From the NCBI GenBank assembly GCA_023254175.1, contig JALQYJ010000116.1:1-64000 (forward strand): DNA of 64,000 bases, read 5' to 3'. Under the pieces are notes generated by a model, which did not search any database, had not been told where the DNA came from, and saw only the letters and a program-made list of their open reading frames with translations. The position numbers were made by a program, and so were the translations under genes. Shown here piece by piece: positions 36,423 to 45,301 of this stretch. Numbering within the stretch: the stretch's first letter is position 1; each line of letters starts with the position of its first letter. The DNA comes from Runella sp. Its GTDB lineage: Bacteria; Bacteroidota; Bacteroidia; Cytophagales; Spirosomataceae.

Positions 36423-37229
36423 ATGACATCCCTTCTCCATCAACCCTATTCGCTATCGCAAGAAGCCATCGATTTTTATCAAAAAAATCGCTATATCAAA
36501 CTCAAAAATGTGTTTGACGCCAAAACATTGGCGTATTACGGTGGAAAAATCAGCGAAAAAGTGGCCGAGCTCAACCGAAACGACAAGCCCCTTGACCAGC
36601 GCGATACGTACGGAAAGGCTTTTTTGCAAATATTCAACCTTTGGTTGCAAGACGAAGTCATCAAAGAATTTGTGTTTAGCCAACGACTCGCTAAAATCGC
36701 AGCCGACCTTATGCAGACCGAAGGCGTACGTATGTACCACGACCAAGCCCTTTACAAAGAAGCAGGCGGGGGTATTACGCCTTGGCATGCCGACCAATAT
36801 TATTGGCCACTCAGTACCGACAAAACCATTACGGCTTGGGTTCCGCTGCAGGAAGTTCCGCTCGAAATGGGGCCTTTGGAATTTAGCGCGGGGAGTCATA
36901 GTATTATAGAAGGCCGCGAATTAGCCATTAGCGACGACAGCGAGGCTAAAATCCAGCAAAAACTACGGGTGACGGACTTCAAACACGTCATTGAACCTTT
37001 TGATTTGGGGGAAGTTAGTTTCCACTCGGGTTGGGTCTTCCATCGGGCAGGTGCCAACCAAACCGACGATGTACGGAAAGTAATGACGGTGATTTACATG
37101 GATAAAGACATGATTTTGAAAGAGCCCGAAAATGAGAACCAAGTAAAGGACTGGAATACGTGGTGTCCTGGGGCAAAAATTGGGGAAGTGATTAATTCGC
37201 CAATTAATCCTGTGTTGTATCAAAACTAA
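36423..37229 (+). CDS. Phytanoyl-CoA dioxygenase family protein
   Basis: Fe(II)/2-oxoglutarate-dependent oxygenase. 268 residues. The metal-binding facial triad is H122-x-D124 in WHADQYYWP and H207 in FHRAGANQ, and the 2-oxoglutarate-binding Arg follows in the region after the second histidine. Relatives hydroxylate or demethylate small molecules; no phytanoyl-CoA substrate is implied. It is first in an operon-like series with the dehydrogenase (15 bases gap) and the esterase (11 bases), and is divergent from the AraC gene. An oxygenase producing an aldehyde, followed by an aldehyde- or alcohol-handling dehydrogenase, would be consistent but is an inference. Confidence 0.8.
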   Translation: MTSLLHQPYSLSQEAIDFYQKNRYIKLKNVFDAKTLAYYGGKISEKVAELNRNDKPLDQRDTYGKAFLQIFNLWLQDEVIKEFVFSQRLAKIAADLMQTEGVRMYHDQALYKEAGGGITPWHADQYYWPLSTDKTITAWVPLQEVPLEMGPLEFSAGSHSIIEGRELAISDDSEAKIQQKLRVTDFKHVIEPFDLGEVSFHSGWVFHRAGANQTDDVRKVMTVIYMDKDMILKEPENENQVKDWNTWCPGAKIGEVINSPINPVLYQN

Positions 37230-37244
37230 AATAGCCCAAACAAT

Positions 37245-38351
37245 ATGTTACAATCCAAAGCCGCCATTGCCGATGGAAACGGTCATTTTTCCATTCAAAA
37301 CATTACCGTAGCCGACCCACAGGGCGATGAAGTGTTGGTAGAAATCAAAGCCGCAGGGGTATGTCATACCGACTGGGATTCGCAGTCGTGGGGGAAACCA
37401 CTGGTGATGGGACATGAAGGGGCTGGTATCGTAAAACAAGTAGGGAATCGCGTAAAATCACTACAAGTGGGTGATAAAGTAATGCTCAATTGGGCGATTC
37501 CCTGCTACGAATGTTTTCAATGCCAAGAAGGCAACCAGCACATTTGCGAGCGCAACTCGGCGGTCACAGCGGGCAATAAAGTCAGCGAAGGTCATGCTAC
37601 TTTTAGTTCAACCACCTATAACGATGCTCCGATTGAGCGCGCTTTTAGCCTCGGTACCATGTCCGAATACACCCTCGTACGGGAAGCCGCTTGCGTCAAA
37701 ATGCACGTTGAGATGCCGTTCACTTCTGCGGCGATAGTGGGTTGTGGCGTAATGACTGGCTACGGCTCGGTCATCAATGCCGCTAAGGTGAAATCAGGCT
37801 CATCGGTAGTTGTATTAGGCACGGGCGGCGTGGGCTTGAACGTCATTCAAGGCGCACGCATTGCAGGGGCGGGCAAAATCATTGCGATTGATATCAACCC
37901 TTTACGGCTCGAAATGGCCAAGGAATACGGCGCCACGCACACAGTTTTGGCCGAAAAAACCGACAAAGGCTTGTTGAATGCCTCCAAAGTAGTCAAAACC
38001 ATGACCAACGGACGAGGCGCAGATTATGCGTTTGAATGTACAGCCATTCCCGAACTAGGAGCAGCACCGTTGGCGATGGTTCGAAACGCGGGTATGGCGG
38101 TGCAAGTCAGTGGCATCGAGCAGGAGATTGTGATTGATATGAACTTATTTGAATGGGATAAAGTGTATATCAACCCTTTGTACGGCAAGGCCCGTCCGCA
38201 AATTGACTTCCCCATTTTACAAGACCTTTACGCCAAAGGTGATTTGATTTTGGATAAAATGGTCACCCGCACCTACTCGCTCAGTGATTTGTCGCAAGCG
38301 TTTGCCGACATGCACGCGGGCATGAATGCCAAAGGAGTAATTGTGTTTTAA
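37245..38351 (+). CDS. Zinc-dependent class III-type alcohol dehydrogenase
   Basis: 368 residues. The catalytic zinc region reads GVCHTDWDSQSWGKPLVMGH plus EGAG, the structural zinc site is CYECFQCQEGNQHICE, and the NAD-binding Rossmann motif is GTGGVGLNVIQGA. This arrangement, with CHTD and GHEGAG, is closest to class III enzymes such as formaldehyde/thiol dehydrogenases. Thiol-type substrates are possible but Bacteroidota usually lack glutathione. Second gene of the AraC-linked set. The C-terminal part ends MHAGMNAKGVIVF as usual. Confidence 0.85.
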   Translation: MLQSKAAIADGNGHFSIQNITVADPQGDEVLVEIKAAGVCHTDWDSQSWGKPLVMGHEGAGIVKQVGNRVKSLQVGDKVMLNWAIPCYECFQCQEGNQHICERNSAVTAGNKVSEGHATFSSTTYNDAPIERAFSLGTMSEYTLVREAACVKMHVEMPFTSAAIVGCGVMTGYGSVINAAKVKSGSSVVVLGTGGVGLNVIQGARIAGAGKIIAIDINPLRLEMAKEYGATHTVLAEKTDKGLLNASKVVKTMTNGRGADYAFECTAIPELGAAPLAMVRNAGMAVQVSGIEQEIVIDMNLFEWDKVYINPLYGKARPQIDFPILQDLYAKGDLILDKMVTRTYSLSDLSQAFADMHAGMNAKGVIVF

Positions 38352-38362
38352 AAACAACCCGT

Positions 38363-39148
38363 ATGAGTTCATTTTTCACGACTGAAAATGCCTTTTTTCA
38401 AGGTTTACACTTTATTACCGTTAAAAGTAATGCGCTGAAAAAACGGGCAGACTTAACTGTTCATACTCCCTCAACAACCGAGGGAGTGCTGCCTATTGTC
38501 ATTTTATTGCATGGAGTATATGGTAGCCATTGGGCTTGGGCAGTAAAAGGAAAAGTACACGAAACGTCACAAAAACTCATCGACGCGGGTCAAATCAACC
38601 CCATGATGTTGGTTATGCCGTCTGATGGATTGTACGATGATGGCAGTGGTTATGTACCTCATAAAACCGCCGACTATGAACGTTGGATTATAGAAGATGT
38701 GCTACAAGTAGTAAAAGAGCAGTTCCCGCAAGCGACGGACAAGTCTCCCATTTTTATCACAGGGCTTTCGATGGGTGGTTTTGGAGCAATGCGCTTGGGG
38801 GCGAAATACCCCAGTCTGTTTCGGGCGTTTTCGGGCTTATCAAGTATTACTCATTTCAATCAGCTTGGTGAGTTTGTGGAAAACTTCGACCAATTACAAT
38901 CCGATGCGTTGGAGCAAGACGGTGTGTGGGAATATTTGCTCAAAAACAAAGACCATTTACCTCCTTTTCGTTTCGATTGTGGCAGCGAAGATATTTTAAT
39001 TGAGTACAACCGAGAATTACACAAAAACCTATCTATCAACAATATACCTCACACCTACCAAGAGTTTTCAGGCAACCATTCGTGGGAGTATTGGGAAGAA
39101 CACATCGCAGATACGCTGCTGTTTTTTAATCAATGCCTTCAAGTTTAA
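38363..39148 (+). CDS. Alpha/beta hydrolase, esterase family (FrmB-like)
   Basis: 261 residues. Oxyanion and nucleophile motifs are HGVYGSHWAW and GLSMGG with Ser136; the C-terminal His is in GNHSWEYW. It belongs to the esterase family that includes S-formylglutathione hydrolase FrmB and acetylxylan-type esterases; no signal peptide, so cytosolic. It is third in the operon-like set after a class III-type dehydrogenase; in formaldehyde detoxification the dehydrogenase and the hydrolase act in sequence, which may be the case here. Its own terminator lies about 280 bases farther (39430-39472). Confidence 0.8.
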   Translation: MSSFFTTENAFFQGLHFITVKSNALKKRADLTVHTPSTTEGVLPIVILLHGVYGSHWAWAVKGKVHETSQKLIDAGQINPMMLVMPSDGLYDDGSGYVPHKTADYERWIIEDVLQVVKEQFPQATDKSPIFITGLSMGGFGAMRLGAKYPSLFRAFSGLSSITHFNQLGEFVENFDQLQSDALEQDGVWEYLLKNKDHLPPFRFDCGSEDILIEYNRELHKNLSINNIPHTYQEFSGNHSWEYWEEHIADTLLFFNQCLQV

Positions 39149-39149
39149 A

Positions 39150-39340
39150 TTGTATCACTTATTTCCTTCTCTATCATAAGCTCTGGCCCATAGTTTCTGA
39201 TAACCTTCACCACTGCCATAGCGCAGTGGCACAACTGCATATACTTTTCTTACGACAACCCCATCGTCTTCAAGTTTTCGCAGACTGATACTCCGATGAC
39301 ATCTATTGGGAATACGATTGAGCAAGATTTGAAATAAATG
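39150..39340 (-). pseudogene. Decayed HxlR-type regulator fragment
   Basis: On the minus strand ILLNRIPNRCHRSISLRKLE then DDGVVVRKVYAVVPLRYGSG reads as the winged helix of HxlR-family regulators (compare the pattern of NELxxxIPxIS, LRELEEDG, RxVYxxVP). The beginning of the protein, including the first helix with the conserved cysteine, is not seen upstream. It lies between the esterase gene and the alkylation-repair gene and is probably a dead remnant. Confidence 0.55.
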
Positions 39341-39429
39341 CTGGAAAAACGTGGCTTACCTACCAAAATGGAAGCTCAAAAAAGCTTTTGCTTTCTTATT
39401 GAAAAGCACATTCTGCACTTGCATTTAGC

Positions 39430-39472
39430 AAAACGCCACCCTAAGGAAACTCCTGTAGGGTGGCGTTTTTTT
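39430..39472 (+). terminator. Strong terminator before the alkylation-repair gene
   Basis: A perfect 14-base stem (AAAACGCCACCCTA and complement), 12-base loop and T7 tail. It is about 280 bases downstream of the esterase stop, past the HxlR remnant, and ends just before the next gene's -7 box. Confidence 0.85.
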
Positions 39473-39473
39473 A

Positions 39474-39481
39474 TATCTTTG
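39474..39481 (+). promoter_or_regulatory. Putative -7 box of the DNA alkylation repair gene
   Basis: TATCTTTG matches TAnnTTTG, 33 bases before the ATG at 39514, directly after the terminator. It rules out the upstream frame opening at 39460. A -33 TTG was not found. Confidence 0.45.
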
Positions 39482-39513
39482 CAGGGTCGACAGCCTTACA
39501 AAACAAACCATTC

Positions 39514-40641
39514 ATGGAAGAAAAATTTTCCCTTAAAGACCAACTTTTCAATTCGTCAAAGGTGGCATTTCTCACCCGTTCAATTGCCAATGTATGTCCT
39601 GATTTCGAACACGATTTATTTCAACAAGAGGTTCTTAATGCCTTTCCACAACTCGAACTGAAAGAGCGCATCGCGCACATTCGGCAATGTTTTCGGAAAT
39701 ACTTACCCAAAGATTATCGAGAGGCTACCAATATTTTGCTCCAAGCACTTCCCGCACCTTTGGACGAAACCTTGAGTGACAATGACTTTGGGGACTTTAT
39801 TTATGCCCCTTTCAGCGACTTTGTGGCGCATTATGGCTGCACCCGCGAGCAGCTCCATTTTTCGTTGGAAGCCATTAAAGAAATCACCAAACGTTTTTCT
39901 GCCGAGTACGCCATTCGTTTTTTTATCAACGCTTTTCCCCAAGAAACCCTAGCGACCCTCCTCACTTGGACCAATGATTCAAATTACCACGTTCGGCGTC
40001 TTTGCAGCGAAGGGAGTCGGCCTAAATTGCCGTGGGCTCAAAAAATTCATAGTGCTGCCGAAGCTGCCTTGCCCATTTTACATCGTCTTTATGCCGATAA
40101 AACCCGTTTTGTTACACGAAGTGTAGCCAATCACCTCAACGATATTGCCAAACTTCAACCTGAATTGGTCTTCACTACCTTAAAACAATGGCAATCGTCG
40201 GGTAAACAGGCGGAGAGTGAAATGAATTTTATAACCAAACATTCGTTACGAACATTGGTAAAAATGGGCCACCCAGAAGCACTTCGTATGTTAGGATTTG
40301 GGAATAGCACCAACCTCAACCTCAGTGCGGTGCAGTTCGATACACGTGTGAAAGTAGGCGACACACTTTCGTTTTCATTTGACCTAAGCAGTACTGAAAC
40401 CAAAACTGCCATGGTAGATTATATTCTGTATTTTCAGAACAAGCAAGGAGTGATGACCAGCAAAAAAGTCTTTAAATTACAAACACTTACCCTTCATCCC
40501 GAAACGCCTCAAGTGCTTTCCAAACGCCACGTTTTCCGTCCCAACATGACTACTCGGCAACTATACGCAGGAACCCATCAGATTGACATTCAAGTCAATG
40601 GGACAGTTTTGACTTCTTTTCAGTTTGAATTGGAAGTGTAA
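39514..40641 (+). CDS. DNA alkylation repair protein (HEAT-repeat family)
   Basis: 375 residues from ATG 39514 (MEEKFSLKDQLFNSSKV); a frame from 39460 adds a stretch overlapping the terminator. The N-terminal part has HEAT-like helices with FLTRSIANVCPDFEHDLF and FQQEVLNAFPQLELKERIAH, and a central YHVRRLCSEGSRPKLPWAQK as in AlkD/AlkC-type proteins that excise alkylated bases without base flipping. The C-terminal region VGDTLSFSFDLSSTETKTA is an additional beta-rich part found in AlkC-like members. It is monocistronic. Confidence 0.82.
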   Translation: MEEKFSLKDQLFNSSKVAFLTRSIANVCPDFEHDLFQQEVLNAFPQLELKERIAHIRQCFRKYLPKDYREATNILLQALPAPLDETLSDNDFGDFIYAPFSDFVAHYGCTREQLHFSLEAIKEITKRFSAEYAIRFFINAFPQETLATLLTWTNDSNYHVRRLCSEGSRPKLPWAQKIHSAAEAALPILHRLYADKTRFVTRSVANHLNDIAKLQPELVFTTLKQWQSSGKQAESEMNFITKHSLRTLVKMGHPEALRMLGFGNSTNLNLSAVQFDTRVKVGDTLSFSFDLSSTETKTAMVDYILYFQNKQGVMTSKKVFKLQTLTLHPETPQVLSKRHVFRPNMTTRQLYAGTHQIDIQVNGTVLTSFQFELEV

Positions 40642-40700
40642 AAATAGACGATTGATTTCGTTGGGTTGTGAGCAACCCGACGCTTTTCTCACTACTTTTT

Positions 40701-43700
40701 TTATTTTGTCGAAAGCTGACGTAGCTTAGTATTTTGGGTACGAATCCGTTGACAAAGAATTTTGATGATGTTCCGAAGCACTTCGCCCCGTTCGTCCATC
40801 AAATCATAAAAATCGCCTTGGTCGATGCGGAACAGTTGCACATCTGATAACCCCACCACGGCAGCGGAGCGAGGTTCGGCATCAAGTAAGGCTAATTCCC
40901 CAAAAACATCTCCTCGTCCAAAAGTTGCCAGCTGAACTTTGCCATCGTAAATGCCAACTTCTCCGTCATAAATCACAAACATACTCGTCCCCAAATCGCC
41001 TTTGTCAAAAATTATTTGACCTTCGTGGTAGCTTACCTCACGCATGATAGGCGCAATGTTATTCAGGACATTTTCGGGGGTTTCGGCAAAAAGTTCCGTA
41101 TTTTTTAGAACCATAACCCGTTCCGTAATCGAAACCGTAGCGGTGGCAGATGAATGACTCATAACTCGTAAATCGGGGTATTGAAATAAGGTTTCGAGCG
41201 GGATACCACGCAAAGCCAATCGGATGGTCCAATCGGTGAAATGGCGCGTTCCTTTTTGTAAAATATAGTCTTTGATTGTTCCAGTAGCTGTTAATGCCCC
41301 TAATTGAGCATCCATCAAACGGATTTCATCGGCATCAGCCACGTTGTCAAGCAACGCATGTAAGATAGCATACACATGACGTGGAACTACATTTTGAAGC
41401 AACTCCAGCGAATTGGCGCGGCGTTCCCGCGAACTATGCAACAAACTTGCCTGCGTGCTCAGAATCGACTCTTGGTCGTACTGTTGCATCAACAACCCAA
41501 AAATTCGCTGAATCAGCACTTCTTGCTCGTAGTTAAGGCTACTTTTAAGGTCAGGGCTAAGGTCGGATTCGTTCGTAGCGTTCAATAAACGTTGTGCCAA
41601 CAGAAACTCTTCTTTCAGCAATTGTTCAAAAACTGCGGCCTTACCTCCTGCATTAGGGTAGTTTTTCAACGCCTGCAAAGCCGAGGTTCGTATTGTCACA
41701 TCGGGGCGTTGTACCATTTCTACCAACAAAGTATGAGCTTCCTCAGACCGCATCTGCCCTGCGGTGACTATCACGCGTTGGGTCAATGTCAGGGAGTTAG
41801 CCGATATTTCTAAGGCTGATAGTACGGGTATAGCTTCTAACTGAGCCAAGCTTCTTGCCGCTTGTCGCCAGTATATTTTTTCTTTTAACAATCCTGCCAC
41901 TTGTTCGGTTAGCGCTGGGGCTTTTAACCTTCCCGCAGTCTCAATCGCTGCCATGACCACCGAGGAATCAGGATGTTTTAGGGCATTACCTATGAGTTTA
42001 CTATGGGTTGATAGGCTCAATTCTTTTACAATGTCGAGAGCGGCCAACTGACTTTTCACCTGCTCACTTTGCAGCATCGCTTTGAGTGCCATCTGCCCTT
42101 GTGCTTGTTCGGGATGGGTGGTCAACAATCCCAATAACGCCCCCTTTATAACCACCAAATCATCGTGGTACAAAAACTCCACCGCTACCGATTCGGACTC
42201 TTTACTCAATACAAATGCCGCTTTTTCTCGCACGATGGCTTCAGCGTCGTGCAAAATCATCATCCGAAGCTGGGCGGGTTTGAGTTTAACATTAAGTTGA
42301 TCAGCAATATCCAGAGCTTTCACCCGAATCCGCTCGTTGGAATGTCCAACCAGCTCTGTCACGTACCGATACAGCCGCTCTGATGACACACTTTTAGGGC
42401 GATTGGCCACCAACCATTCAATCGCATTGATTACTTCCTTGGATTTATCACTCTGTAAGTTTTTCAGTACTGCATGAACGGCCTCATCGGGTATGGCCAA
42501 ATCTTCGGCAGCCATAAAACGTTTGCTCAATGCCTCTTGCAACGTAAGCACGTACTGACGGTACGTTCTCCTCAAAAACCACAAGGAAAACAACGCCCCA
42601 ATCACAATTTCTTCTACCAAAAACCAGTCGCCCCCTTGCCACAAATGATGGCTCAAGTACAGCATCAATCCTCCAATTCCTAGGCCCAATGGTTCGTAAA
42701 GCCCCTTCGCAAGGGTATGCCCCCGCAAGCGTTGGTGAGTGGAAAGTGGCTGAAAAAGCACCAAAAAAACAGGGTCAAACAAAGCCCGACGAACTACTTC
42801 AAAACCTAAGTAGACAAAGCAATAAGCTACCAATTGCACCGACACATCGGCCTCCGTGAAGAAAATCACGCCCAATGCCATCGACACCAATATTCCTCCT
42901 ACGGGAAGCAATGCCAACATTCGGTTGATACCAAAATACTCTACCGTTTGGCGCGAAACAACCAATTTGACAAACGTTGCCAATAAATACGTGAGTGCCA
43001 GCACAATACCAAGGTATTCCATCACGTCGGCTTGGCTGTGGAGTTTGTATTTAACGTTAATAAAAAAGGCGTATTCTACCCCCGTTGCCATGATGGCCAC
43101 CGCTGTTAAGCTCAAACACATCGCAAAAATCAGCTCACTGCCTCCAAACAACTGTGCAATCAGGCGGGGCATTTGAGTACGGCGTACAGGTACATGGCTG
43201 TGTTCGGTAGCTACTTTGTGCGAACGGAAAGTTTGCACAGCCGTATACATCGCTGCCCAAAAGAACCCAAACGCTAAAAATAGTAACACCAACAGCTCGG
43301 TATGGCCATGAATCAACACCGCCAAGATACCCCCAAGAGCTTTGGCGGGCATATCGCCTGCACTGATAACCCCAAACAACCGTTTGCTTTGGCGTACATC
43401 AAACACCACAGCCGAGACGCCCCAAAATTCAAGATTTGTTAATAAATAAATTGCTCGAAAGCCCACCATGATGGCTACCGAAACCGCCACCGAATGCCCA
43501 AAATAAACCAATACCAAAATGACGGCCGTCAGCACCAGCACTGCTCCAAGCACCCGAATCACCAGGCGATCGAGTAACAAGAGGTGTTCAAAATAGCTAT
43601 AGATTTTTCCTACTAGCATCATCCCCACCGCCGAAGCCATATACGCCATTGGAAGGCTTGTTTCTGGGTGATTTTCAAGAAGAATGACATTGGCCGACAC

Positions 43701-43814
43701 ATAAATGAGCATCGTGCCAAAGCCCAAAAAAAAGTGGTGCAAGAAAAACAGCCCGACGGTTCGGACTTCTTCAGCCCTGATACCTAACGAACGATACAGT
43801 GGGTAAAAAGACAT
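40701..43814 (-). CDS. NTT-like membrane transporter fused to HEAT repeats and a cNMP-binding domain
   Basis: 1037 residues from ATG 43814 (MSFYPLYRSLGIRAEEVR); a longer frame from 43856 adds a hydrophobic leader without homology. About 12 membrane segments occupy the first 400 residues (examples GMMLVGKIYSYFEHLLLL and LGAVLVLTAVILVLVYFG), similar to ATP/ADP translocase-like proteins. HEAT-type helical repeats follow (KLKPAQLRMMILHDAEA, TIRTSALQALKNYPNAGG). The end carries a CRP-type domain with YDGEVGIYDGKVQL and the phosphate-binding FGELALLDAEPRSAA, so it may bind a cyclic nucleotide. Transport substrate unknown. Divergent from the kinases, with a shared region of two direct repeats. Confidence 0.8.
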   Translation of the reverse strand: MSFYPLYRSLGIRAEEVRTVGLFFLHHFFLGFGTMLIYVSANVILLENHPETSLPMAYMASAVGMMLVGKIYSYFEHLLLLDRLVIRVLGAVLVLTAVILVLVYFGHSVAVSVAIMVGFRAIYLLTNLEFWGVSAVVFDVRQSKRLFGVISAGDMPAKALGGILAVLIHGHTELLVLLFLAFGFFWAAMYTAVQTFRSHKVATEHSHVPVRRTQMPRLIAQLFGGSELIFAMCLSLTAVAIMATGVEYAFFINVKYKLHSQADVMEYLGIVLALTYLLATFVKLVVSRQTVEYFGINRMLALLPVGGILVSMALGVIFFTEADVSVQLVAYCFVYLGFEVVRRALFDPVFLVLFQPLSTHQRLRGHTLAKGLYEPLGLGIGGLMLYLSHHLWQGGDWFLVEEIVIGALFSLWFLRRTYRQYVLTLQEALSKRFMAAEDLAIPDEAVHAVLKNLQSDKSKEVINAIEWLVANRPKSVSSERLYRYVTELVGHSNERIRVKALDIADQLNVKLKPAQLRMMILHDAEAIVREKAAFVLSKESESVAVEFLYHDDLVVIKGALLGLLTTHPEQAQGQMALKAMLQSEQVKSQLAALDIVKELSLSTHSKLIGNALKHPDSSVVMAAIETAGRLKAPALTEQVAGLLKEKIYWRQAARSLAQLEAIPVLSALEISANSLTLTQRVIVTAGQMRSEEAHTLLVEMVQRPDVTIRTSALQALKNYPNAGGKAAVFEQLLKEEFLLAQRLLNATNESDLSPDLKSSLNYEQEVLIQRIFGLLMQQYDQESILSTQASLLHSSRERRANSLELLQNVVPRHVYAILHALLDNVADADEIRLMDAQLGALTATGTIKDYILQKGTRHFTDWTIRLALRGIPLETLFQYPDLRVMSHSSATATVSITERVMVLKNTELFAETPENVLNNIAPIMREVSYHEGQIIFDKGDLGTSMFVIYDGEVGIYDGKVQLATFGRGDVFGELALLDAEPRSAAVVGLSDVQLFRIDQGDFYDLMDERGEVLRNIIKILCQRIRTQNTKLRQLSTK

Positions 43815-43826
43815 AGCGAGTAAGCA

Positions 43827-43859
43827 ATATTGGACAAAAATACAGATATTGGACAAAAA
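43827..43859. promoter_or_regulatory. Two direct repeats in the divergent promoter region
   Basis: ATATTGGACAAAAA occurs twice, at 43827-43840 and 43846-43859, 19 bases apart. The first copy overlaps a TATTTTTG box on the minus strand (43835-43842) that may serve the transporter gene. The spacing suits binding of a regulator on one face of the DNA. Confidence 0.5.
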
Positions 43860-43919
43860 ACAACTTATTACGACCTTTGATATAACTTATTCCTAACAAA
43901 ACCTCGTTTGGTCACGGTT

Positions 43920-45290
43920 ATGAGCTTTTTACTTCCTTTTCTGGCAGCCTTCTTTTTGCTAACTTTTGTTCAAAAGTTTTTACAAACAGCCGAGAGGTTG
44001 CCTGAATGGCATCAACGCATCCGAGTCGGACGTTTTGCGGCCTTCGGCTTTTTGTTGGTGGATGTTGTTACCGACAGCGAAAAAATCGCTCCTCCCGTTT
44101 TCTTTGGGCTTCTCATTTTGGTAGCAATTCCTGCTTATCTTTTAAAAGAAGAAGTCCCCAACGCCCGCCTGTTGTTTTGGATGATTGTACCGTTGGGGGT
44201 GGTTTTTCTTATCGACAACCTAGCCGAATACTGGACACCTCGCTTCTACGAAAACTACCATACAATTTTTCAAACGGCCAAATCCATCGTTTTTGTGCTC
44301 AGTTTTGTACTTGCCGTCATTGCCCACAACCAGCAACGAGAATTAAATAAGCAACGTCAAAAATTGGCTCAAGAGGAAGAAAATAACCGAGTCCTAGAAG
44401 CAAAAAAGCTAGATTTGGAATACCAAGTAGCCGAACGTACCGCAGAAATCACCAAACAAAAAGAAGAACTTCAACAAGCCCTCGAACACTTAAAAGCCAC
44501 TCAAGAGCAACTGATCCAGTCAGAAAAACTGGCGGGTTTAGGTGAACTAACGGCGGGCATCGCCCACGAGATTCAGAACCCACTCAACTTTGTCAACAAC
44601 TTCTCGGAAGTATCGGTAGAGCTGCTCGACGAACTCAAAGCCGAACGTACAAAAGCCAAAGAAAAGCGCGATGAAGAACTTGAAAATGAGATTTTGGAGG
44701 ATATTTTTCAGAATTTAGAAAAAATAAATTACCACGGAAAACGCGCATCGAGTATAGTTACGGGGATGCTCCAGCACTCGCGGGCGAGCACGGGCAAAAA
44801 AGAATCCATTAATCTCAACACCCTCGCCGACGAATATTTGCGCCTGAGCTATCACGGATTACGCGCCAAAGACAAATCCTTCAACGCTAAGATGAATACA
44901 TTTTTTGATGAATCTTTGCCCAAAGTCAACATCATTCCTCAAGATTTTGGACGGGTATTGCTCAACCTCATCAACAACGCCTTTTACGCCGTCCAAGCTA
45001 GAAGTAGCACTCATCCCGAAAATTATGTCCCAACTGTAACAGTAAGTACCGAGCAAATCGGCCAAACCATTGTTATTAGCGTAACTGACAATGGAACGGG
45101 TATTCCAGAAGAACTCAAATCCAAAATTTTCCAACCCTTTTTTACTACCAAACCTACGGGGCAAGGTACGGGTCTGGGGCTTAGTTTGGCCTACGACATC
45201 GTCACCAAAGGCCACGGAGGCACCATCGAACTTGAAAGTATTGAAGGAAAAGGGACAACTTTTAAGATCACCCTACCCGACCCTTCCTAA
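43920..45290 (+). CDS. Membrane sensor histidine kinase 1
   Basis: 456 residues from ATG 43920 ([16 protein letters not shown]); a TTG at 43908 in the same frame is less likely. Four or five membrane helices cover residues 1-145; a coiled coil ([20 protein letters not shown]) follows, then the HisKA box [18 protein letters not shown] with His216, and the HATPase motifs [27 protein letters not shown] and [12 protein letters not shown]. There is no receiver, HAMP or PAS domain. The partner response regulator is not in this window. Its kinase half is very like that of the next gene, 11 bases downstream, so the two form a tandem pair. Confidence 0.9.
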   Translation: MSFLLPFLAAFFLLTFVQKFLQTAERLPEWHQRIRVGRFAAFGFLLVDVVTDSEKIAPPVFFGLLILVAIPAYLLKEEVPNARLLFWMIVPLGVVFLIDNLAEYWTPRFYENYHTIFQTAKSIVFVLSFVLAVIAHNQQRELNKQRQKLAQEEENNRVLEAKKLDLEYQVAERTAEITKQKEELQQALEHLKATQEQLIQSEKLAGLGELTAGIAHEIQNPLNFVNNFSEVSVELLDELKAERTKAKEKRDEELENEILEDIFQNLEKINYHGKRASSIVTGMLQHSRASTGKKESINLNTLADEYLRLSYHGLRAKDKSFNAKMNTFFDESLPKVNIIPQDFGRVLLNLINNAFYAVQARSSTHPENYVPTVTVSTEQIGQTIVISVTDNGTGIPEELKSKIFQPFFTTKPTGQGTGLGLSLAYDIVTKGHGGTIELESIEGKGTTFKITLPDPS

Positions 45291-45301
45291 CCTCATTTTT
45301 T

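Noticed and set aside
38465..38487. Inverted repeat ACTCCCTC/GAGGGAGT as another copy of the GC-rich element
   Set aside because: Only the stem is similar, it is within the esterase coding sequence with a natural protein reading, and it lacks the C and G tracts of the element.
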